Part shown: in pieces, positions 5,692 through 9,230 of the stretch | How positions within the stretch are numbered: the stretch's first letter is position 1 | Layout: each line of letters begins with the position of its first letter | Assembly: GCA_003561825.1 (NCBI GenBank) | Contig: PWVO01000155.1 | Span: forward strand, 1-9,230 | DNA from: Candidatus Woesearchaeota archaeon | GTDB taxonomy: Archaea; Nanobdellota; Nanobdellia; Woesearchaeales; CG1-02-33-12 | Direction of reading: 5' to 3' | Length of the DNA: 9,230 nucleotides | Notes under the pieces: model-generated | Database searches by the model: none | What the model was told of the DNA's origin: nothing | Seen by the model: the letters and a program-made list of their open reading frames with translations, nothing else | Program-made: the position numbers and the translations under genes

Positions 5692-7896
5692 TTATCTTAT
5701 TAAAGAGCCTTTTTCAGAGCCAGGGGCTGTCAAATGCTCTTTTTTTGTCCTGAGGCTTTTGCCTTTGTATAATATTCTTTCTTTTTCATCTGTTATCATG
5801 CGGATGCTTGTGAATTCCTCAAAGCTTATTTCTTTTTCCGGATCTGGCTTAATCCCCTCTATGAATGCAAGGTCTCCGGGATTGCTCTTTTTAGCCTCAA
5901 TAAGGCGGACTGTTTCTTTGCTGCCCTGCTTTTTTGCTGCTGCAAGAAGCATTCCCCTGCTCTCTATGCCCCGGAGATTTGCTGGCTGGAGGTTGTCGAC
6001 TATGACTATTTTTTTTCCTGCAAGCTCTTGTTTTTTGTAATGGCCCCTGAGGCCTGCAACTATCTGCTTTTCTTCTTTTCCGGTGTTTATTTTAAGGACA
6101 TAAAGCTTGTCTGCATCTGGGTGGTTTTCTGCTGAGATTATTTCTGCAACCCTGAGGTCTGCTTTTGAAAATTTATCTTTTAGTTCATTCTTTTCCTGGG
6201 ATCCTTTGAATTTTTCCTTGAGCCCAAGGATCTGCTTCTGGCTGAGCTTTTCAAAAAGAAGCTCTGAACTTGAGATTTTATGGCCTTTTTTGATTGTGAT
6301 TTTGCCCAGGCTGTTCCATTCTGGTTCTTTAATGTTAAGCTGCCTGCATATGCTTTCTGATGTATTCGGCATGTAAGGCCTTATGATTATTGAGAGGTCT
6401 TTTGCTATGTTTGCGCACTGTGAAAGGCATGTTGCTGCTTTTTCTTTGTGAGCAGATTTCCAAGGCTCGCTTTCCTGGAAATACTGGTTGCCTATTTTTG
6501 ATACGAGCATGATTTCTTTCAGTGATTCTTTAAGCTGTATGTCACTCAGAAGCTCGTCTATTTTTTTGTATTTCTCGTTTATTCTTGCTATAATCTGCTC
6601 TTCTTTTCTGCCTGGTTGATAATCAGGGATCTCTGAACTGAAATTTGAGTTTATGAATGATACTGTGCGGTTTATGAAATTGCCTAGGTTTGCGACAAGC
6701 TCGTTGTTTATTTTTGCCTGGAAGTCATCCCACTGGAAGTCTGTGTCTGATTTTTCAGGCCTGTTGACCATTATGTAGTATCTCCATGCATCAGGGGGTA
6801 TGCCTGTGCTCATTGCATCATTGCCAAAAACGCCCCTTCCTCTGCTTTTTGAGAACTGGCCGCCTTCATAGTTGATGTACTCATTTGATGATATTCTGTA
6901 AAGAAGGACATAATTGTCTCTTGTGCCTATAAGCATTCCCGGGAACATGATTGTGTGGAAGGGGATATTGTCTTTTCCCATGAACTGGACAAGCTTTACA
7001 TCTTTTCCGTGCCACCATTCTTTCCAGTCTTTTCTGCATGCTTTTGTTATTGAGATATAGCCTATTGGGGCATCAAACCAGGAGTAAAAGACTTTTCCTT
7101 CAAAGCCTTTGAGCGGAACAGGGATTCCCCACTTAAGGTCACGGGTAATGCATCTTGGCTTAAGGCCTGCTTTCAGCCATGCTTCTGTCATTGTTTTTGC
7201 GTTTTCTGACCATTTTCCCTCAGCTGACTGCTTTTTTATCCATCTCTCAAGCTCTGGCTGCAGTTTTTCAAGGTCAATAAAGAGGTGCTCTGTGTCCTTA
7301 TAATCAGGCATTGAGCCGCAGAGCTTGCATCTTGGCCCGATGAGGTCGTATGAATTCAGAAGCTCGCCGCAGTTTTCGCACTGGTCGCCTCTTGCGTTCT
7401 CGTATTTGCATTTAGGGCATTTTCCCTCGACAAACCTGTCAGCTAAAAACCTTTTGCAGCTTTTGCAGTAAGCCTGCTTTATCTTGTCTTTTTTTATGAA
7501 GCTGTTTTTGTACAGCTTGTTGAATATGTCCTGGGTTATCTCGCGGTTTTCTTCTGACGATGTTCTGCCAAAGCAGTCAAAAAAGCACTCAAACCATTCG
7601 TAAACCTGCTTGTGTATTCTGAAGTATTTGTCGCAGACTTCTTTTGGAGTTGTGCCTTCCTCTATTGCCTTTACCTCTGTTGTAGTGCCGTGCTCGTCTG
7701 TCCCAAGGACTGACAAAGACTCTTCTCCTTTCATTGCAAGGAATCTTTTGTAAACATCTGCGCTTATTACGCAAACCATTGTCCCCAAGTGGGGTATGTT
7801 GTTTGCATACGGAAGCGCTGATGTTACAAGATATTTGAATTTTTCAGGCCTGTTCATTTTCTGTATGTTTCGGCTTTTGGTTTGAATTTGTTGCAT
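5692..7896 (-). CDS. metG: Methionyl-tRNA synthetase with fused EMAPII-like C-terminal tRNA-binding domain (734 aa)
   Basis: This cytoplasmic class I synthetase charges tRNA-Met with methionine using ATP. The Rossmann fold opens with SALPYANNIPHLGT, where PHLGT (35-39) is the HIGH motif. The connective-peptide region has four CxxC knuckles (C144/147, C160/163, C173/176, C190/193), enough for two zinc ions. ITRDLKWGIPVP (250-261) and SWFDAPIGY (272-280) are typical of archaeal and eukaryal MetRS. QFSKS (347-351) is the KMSKS loop, with Gln in the first position. NELVANLGNFINR (398-410) belongs to the anticodon-binding helical domain. Residues 575-680 are a Trbp111/EMAPII-type OB fold (ADLRVAEI, NLQPANLRGIESRGML). 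Residues 681-734 resemble the EMAPII extension. The start at 7896 shares one base with the upstream stop (TGATG) and has no Shine-Dalgarno site. A second ATG at 7857 (codon 14) would give a more usual N-terminus and cannot be excluded. Confidence 0.97.
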   Translation of the reverse strand: MQQIQTKSRNIQKMNRPEKFKYLVTSALPYANNIPHLGTMVCVISADVYKRFLAMKGEESLSVLGTDEHGTTTEVKAIEEGTTPKEVCDKYFRIHKQVYEWFECFFDCFGRTSSEENREITQDIFNKLYKNSFIKKDKIKQAYCKSCKRFLADRFVEGKCPKCKYENARGDQCENCGELLNSYDLIGPRCKLCGSMPDYKDTEHLFIDLEKLQPELERWIKKQSAEGKWSENAKTMTEAWLKAGLKPRCITRDLKWGIPVPLKGFEGKVFYSWFDAPIGYISITKACRKDWKEWWHGKDVKLVQFMGKDNIPFHTIMFPGMLIGTRDNYVLLYRISSNEYINYEGGQFSKSRGRGVFGNDAMSTGIPPDAWRYYIMVNRPEKSDTDFQWDDFQAKINNELVANLGNFINRTVSFINSNFSSEIPDYQPGRKEEQIIARINEKYKKIDELLSDIQLKESLKEIMLVSKIGNQYFQESEPWKSAHKEKAATCLSQCANIAKDLSIIIRPYMPNTSESICRQLNIKEPEWNSLGKITIKKGHKISSSELLFEKLSQKQILGLKEKFKGSQEKNELKDKFSKADLRVAEIISAENHPDADKLYVLKINTGKEEKQIVAGLRGHYKKQELAGKKIVIVDNLQPANLRGIESRGMLLAAAKKQGSKETVRLIEAKKSNPGDLAFIEGIKPDPEKEISFEEFTSIRMITDEKERILYKGKSLRTKKEHLTAPGSEKGSLIR

Positions 7897-8594
7897 CAGG
7901 CAGTAAAATCTATTTCCTTCTTTATCTGTTTTCCGTCTATGTCAATTACTCTGATTATTTTTCCTTTTCTTTTTGAGGTTATTCTTGCCATTTCTGGATT
8001 GTTTTTATGCTCCTCGGGGATAACTATGCCCTCTATTATGTATGTGTGCTTTATTACAGCTGACTTGAAGTTTTCTACATCAAAATCAAACAAAAACTCT
8101 TCCTTAATTGCCTGAAAGTCTTCTGGGATAAATTTTGCTGACAAAAAGCCCTCGACAAGCTTTCCGGGCTTTGGGGCTGATTTTTTTACACTGAGGCTTC
8201 TTTTACCTGACTTTATATTAAGAAGCATTATAGCTGTTTCATTATATTTGCTTATAAGCTCTCTGAATTTTTCCGGCTGAAGCTGGGCCTCAAAGGTGTA
8301 TTTTTTTCCGAATATTTTCTTGGGCTCAATTCCCATTTCCTTTAATTCAGGCGCAATTTTCTCTTTTGTGGTGATTGTGCCCTTGACAGTGGCTGGAGCG
8401 TCAATTAAATTAGCCATGATGTCGAGGATTACATCAAGGTATTCGAAGCCTGCCTTTACCTGCACAAAAGAAGATCCTTTTTTAACAGTGAATTCCTCTT
8501 TCTCAAAATCTCCTGCGCTGTAGCGTATAAATTTTCTGTGGGCTCTTTCATCTGGCTGTTTTTTTGCTATTGATTTTATAAAGTTAATGCTCAT
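7896..8594 (-). CDS. Conserved-looking cytoplasmic protein of unknown function upstream of metG (232 aa)
   Basis: I do not recognise a characterised family. The protein starts MSINFIKSIAKKQPDERAH, is rich in Lys and Glu, and has no signal peptide, membrane segment or cysteine, so it should be cytoplasmic. Predicted structure alternates strands and helices. One half runs from about residue 30 to 120 (a beta-rich stretch, then KYTFEAQLQPEKFRELISKY) and a second from about 140 to 232 (VEGFLSAKFIPEDFQAIKEE, ending in basic strands, SKRKGKIIRVIDIDGKQ). The start at 8594 is chosen because GGTGAT sits three bases upstream. The frame could be extended to a TTG at 8687, but that lies upstream of the likely TATA box. 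The stop codon overlaps the metG start by one base (TGATG), so the two are probably co-transcribed and translationally coupled. A role in translation is suggested only by this linkage. Confidence 0.82.
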   Translation of the reverse strand: MSINFIKSIAKKQPDERAHRKFIRYSAGDFEKEEFTVKKGSSFVQVKAGFEYLDVILDIMANLIDAPATVKGTITTKEKIAPELKEMGIEPKKIFGKKYTFEAQLQPEKFRELISKYNETAIMLLNIKSGKRSLSVKKSAPKPGKLVEGFLSAKFIPEDFQAIKEEFLFDFDVENFKSAVIKHTYIIEGIVIPEEHKNNPEMARITSKRKGKIIRVIDIDGKQIKKEIDFTA

Positions 8595-8597
8595 TTT

Positions 8598-8605
8598 ATC
8601 ACCCT
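8598..8605 (-). promoter_or_regulatory. Shine-Dalgarno site deciding the start of the 232-aa protein
   Basis: AGGGTGAT on the minus strand ends three bases before the ATG at 8594-8592. GGTGAT is the 3' part of the full archaeal consensus GGAGGTGATC, so the spacing is correct. It is the best ribosome binding site in the window and argues for this ATG over the upstream in-frame TTG at 8687. Confidence 0.75.
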
Positions 8606-8646
8606 GCTTGTTTATCTTAATTTTCTTTGCTGCATTGCTTATTATT

Positions 8647-8714
8647 GGCAGAACATTATTAGTATTTAAATATTGGGGAATTTTCAAAAAAAGCAGCTGA
8701 TCTTGGGCAGAACA
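8647..8714 (-). repeat. Two copies of TGTTCTGCC, each just after an A/T-rich TATA-like box
   Basis: On the minus strand TGTTCTGCC is found at 8655-8647 and again at 8714-8706, 59 bases apart. Each copy is preceded by TAAATA with a spacer of seven bases (first copy) or six (second copy), so the larger unit TAAATA-N6/7-TGTTCTGCC is repeated. The gene-proximal copy would lie between the TATA box and the expected transcription start, where a bound regulator would block or modulate initiation. It could be a pair of operators or a duplicated promoter; chance cannot be excluded for nine bases. Confidence 0.4.
8663..8672 (-). promoter_or_regulatory. Putative TATA box for the 232-aa protein-metG operon
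   Basis: TATTTAAATA, which is palindromic, is centred at about 8667. A start 22-27 bases downstream on the minus strand falls near 8641-8645, giving a leader of about 50 bases that contains the Shine-Dalgarno site before the ATG at 8594. This box lies downstream of the alternative TTG at 8687, which would therefore not be in this transcript. Confidence 0.55.
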
Positions 8715-8720
8715 AAAAAC

Positions 8721-8729
8721 TATTTAATA
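8721..8729. promoter_or_regulatory. Second TATA-like box in the divergent intergenic region
   Basis: TATTTAATA (TATTAAATA on the minus strand) lies just upstream, in the minus direction, of the second TGTTCTGCC copy. If used leftward, transcription would begin near 8700 and make a longer leader for the metG operon. If used rightward, it would start near 8750, ahead of the helix-turn-helix gene. Orientation and use are uncertain. Confidence 0.3.
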
Positions 8730-8730
8730 G

Positions 8731-8749
8731 TGGCAAAGAGGTTGTGCCA
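8731..8749. repeat. Short inverted repeat TGGCA-N9-TGCCA between divergent promoters
   Basis: TGGCA (8731-8735) and TGCCA (8745-8749) form a five-base dyad, centred midway between the leftward and rightward genes and two bases from a TATA-like box. Half-sites of this spacing can bind a dimeric helix-turn-helix regulator, and the gene to the right encodes a helix-turn-helix protein. Five-base arms are common by chance, so this is a weak candidate operator. Confidence 0.25.
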
Positions 8750-8790
8750 TTATTGAGTTTAGAAATTTCTCGTCAATAAAGAACAAAACC

Positions 8791-8798
8791 TTTAAATA
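8791..8798 (+). promoter_or_regulatory. TATA box with BRE-like flank for the helix-turn-helix gene (leaderless)
   Basis: TTTAAATA is preceded by the purine-rich ACAAAACC, which fits an archaeal TFB recognition element. The TATA centre lies about 26 bases before the A of the ATG at 8821, the distance expected between TATA centre and transcription start. No Shine-Dalgarno site is present. Together these predict a leaderless mRNA that begins at or next to the start codon. Confidence 0.7.
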
Positions 8799-8820
8799 TT
8801 AACTGAATTTAATTTAGTTT

Positions 8821-9230
8821 ATGGCTGCAAAGATCAATGATAGAGATCTGATAAACAAGTTTGAGAGGGAAACTAATCTTCTAAGCACAAGAGCTGATGG
8901 GCTTGTTGATCTTGTTAAGAAAAAAAACGAGATTTCTTTTGACGAAGCTGCAAAGATTCTTGATGTCTCTCCGGAGACTGTTGAGGCCTGGGCAAATTTT
9001 CTTGAGGAAGAGAGAATTCTTTCAATAAAGTACAACTTTACCACTCCAATGATAAACCTTTTCCATGAGGGTGGCTCAAAAAAGACGCAGAAAATGACTA
9101 AATCTGAGCTAAAGATTTTTGAGGAAAAGAAGGATGGCCAGAAAGCAGGCAAAAAAGGCAAAGAGGGCGGTGGCGAAAGTTCATCTGAAGAAGAAGGGGA
9201 AAGCAAGGAGAAGATTGAAGAAATAAGATC
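8821..9230 (+). CDS. Winged helix-turn-helix-like protein with low-complexity charged linker, N-terminal 136 residues
   Basis: The frame is open from the ATG at 8821 to the window edge, so the C-terminus is missing. Residues about 1-80 are compact: an opening helix (INDRDLINKFERETNL), then a helix-turn-helix-like core in which a helix ending in VKKKN is followed by ISFDEAAKILDVS and then PETVEAWANFLEEE as the likely recognition helix. ILSIKYNFTTPMINLF would be the wing strand and the join to what follows. Residues about 85-136 are rich in Lys, Glu, Gly and Ser, likely a disordered linker or the start of a coiled coil. It may bind DNA as a regulator, but winged-helix domains also mediate protein contacts, so the role is inferred. 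Similar proteins exist in DPANN genomes to my recollection. The start is fixed by a TATA box 26 bases upstream. It is transcribed away from the metG operon. Confidence 0.8.
   Translation, partial: MAAKINDRDLINKFERETNLLSTRADGLVDLVKKKNEISFDEAAKILDVSPETVEAWANFLEEERILSIKYNFTTPMINLFHEGGSKKTQKMTKSELKIFEEKKDGQKAGKKGKEGGGESSSEEEGESKEKIEEIR

Noticed and set aside
5642..6040. 132-codon plus-strand frame with a hydrophobic N-terminus
   Set aside because: It lies opposite the conserved OB-fold end of MetRS, has no promoter or ribosome binding site, and its composition is that expected of an antisense shadow.
8595..8687. N-terminal extension of the 232-aa protein to a 263-aa form starting at TTG 8687
   Set aside because: The extension uses a TTG, has no Shine-Dalgarno site, reads through the best TATA box of the region, and encodes an Asn/Ile/Lys-rich stretch. 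The ATG at 8594 has GGTGAT at the right distance.
8814..9206. 130-codon open frame on the minus strand opposite the helix-turn-helix gene
   Set aside because: It is the complement of a Lys/Glu/Ser-rich sequence, which leaves antisense frames open. The plus-strand gene has a well-placed TATA box and a sensible fold.
1..9230. tRNA genes, CRISPR repeats, insertion sequences or transposase genes
   Set aside because: No cloverleaf-like segment was noticed in the short gaps, no regularly spaced repeats were seen, and no terminal inverted repeats or transposase-like protein are present.

Overview
The window looks like a piece of an archaeal chromosome, most likely from a DPANN-type lineage of the Woesearchaeota/Pacearchaeota kind. 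Three things point that way. The methionyl-tRNA synthetase is of the archaeal/eukaryal type. Promoters are archaeal: A/T-rich TATA boxes, one of them 26 bp from an ATG (leaderless) and one followed by a Shine-Dalgarno site. Two large secreted proteins also have the look of uncharacterised surface families I associate with DPANN genomes. The lineage is inferred from recall, not from a search. Coding density is high and genes overlap or nearly touch. No rRNA, tRNA, CRISPR array or mobile element was recognised.

Layout. Almost everything is on the minus strand and reads from right to left. At the right end a 226-bp intergenic region (8595-8820) separates divergent genes. Rightward is a leaderless gene for a small helix-turn-helix protein with a K/E/G/S-rich tail, cut by the window edge (8821-9230). 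Leftward is a two-gene unit: an unrecognised 232-aa cytoplasmic protein (8594-7896), then methionyl-tRNA synthetase (7896-5692), joined by a one-base TGATG stop/start overlap. A 51-bp gap with its own TATA box and Shine-Dalgarno site begins a second unit, in which every product is exported or membrane anchored. These are a 706-aa protein with an N-terminal KKRG|Q prepilin-like anchor (5640-3520), a 1004-aa secreted protein with a four-unit Ig-like array and a cysteine-rich C-terminal domain (3523-509, ATGA overlap), and a third signal-peptide protein that runs off the left edge (486-1).

How it fits together. The right half is housekeeping translation with an unknown partner. The left half looks like a translationally coupled cell-surface module: one anchored beta-rich protein, one long extracellular Ig-like protein with regularly placed cysteine pairs, and one further secreted protein. 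Its function is unknown; adhesion, cell-cell contact or envelope assembly are reasonable guesses only. The most notable observations are this exported module, the repeated cysteine/tryptophan signature of the Ig array, the EMAPII-like extended C-terminus of the MetRS, and a repeated promoter-like unit (TAAATA, 6-7 bp, TGTTCTGCC) ahead of the MetRS operon.
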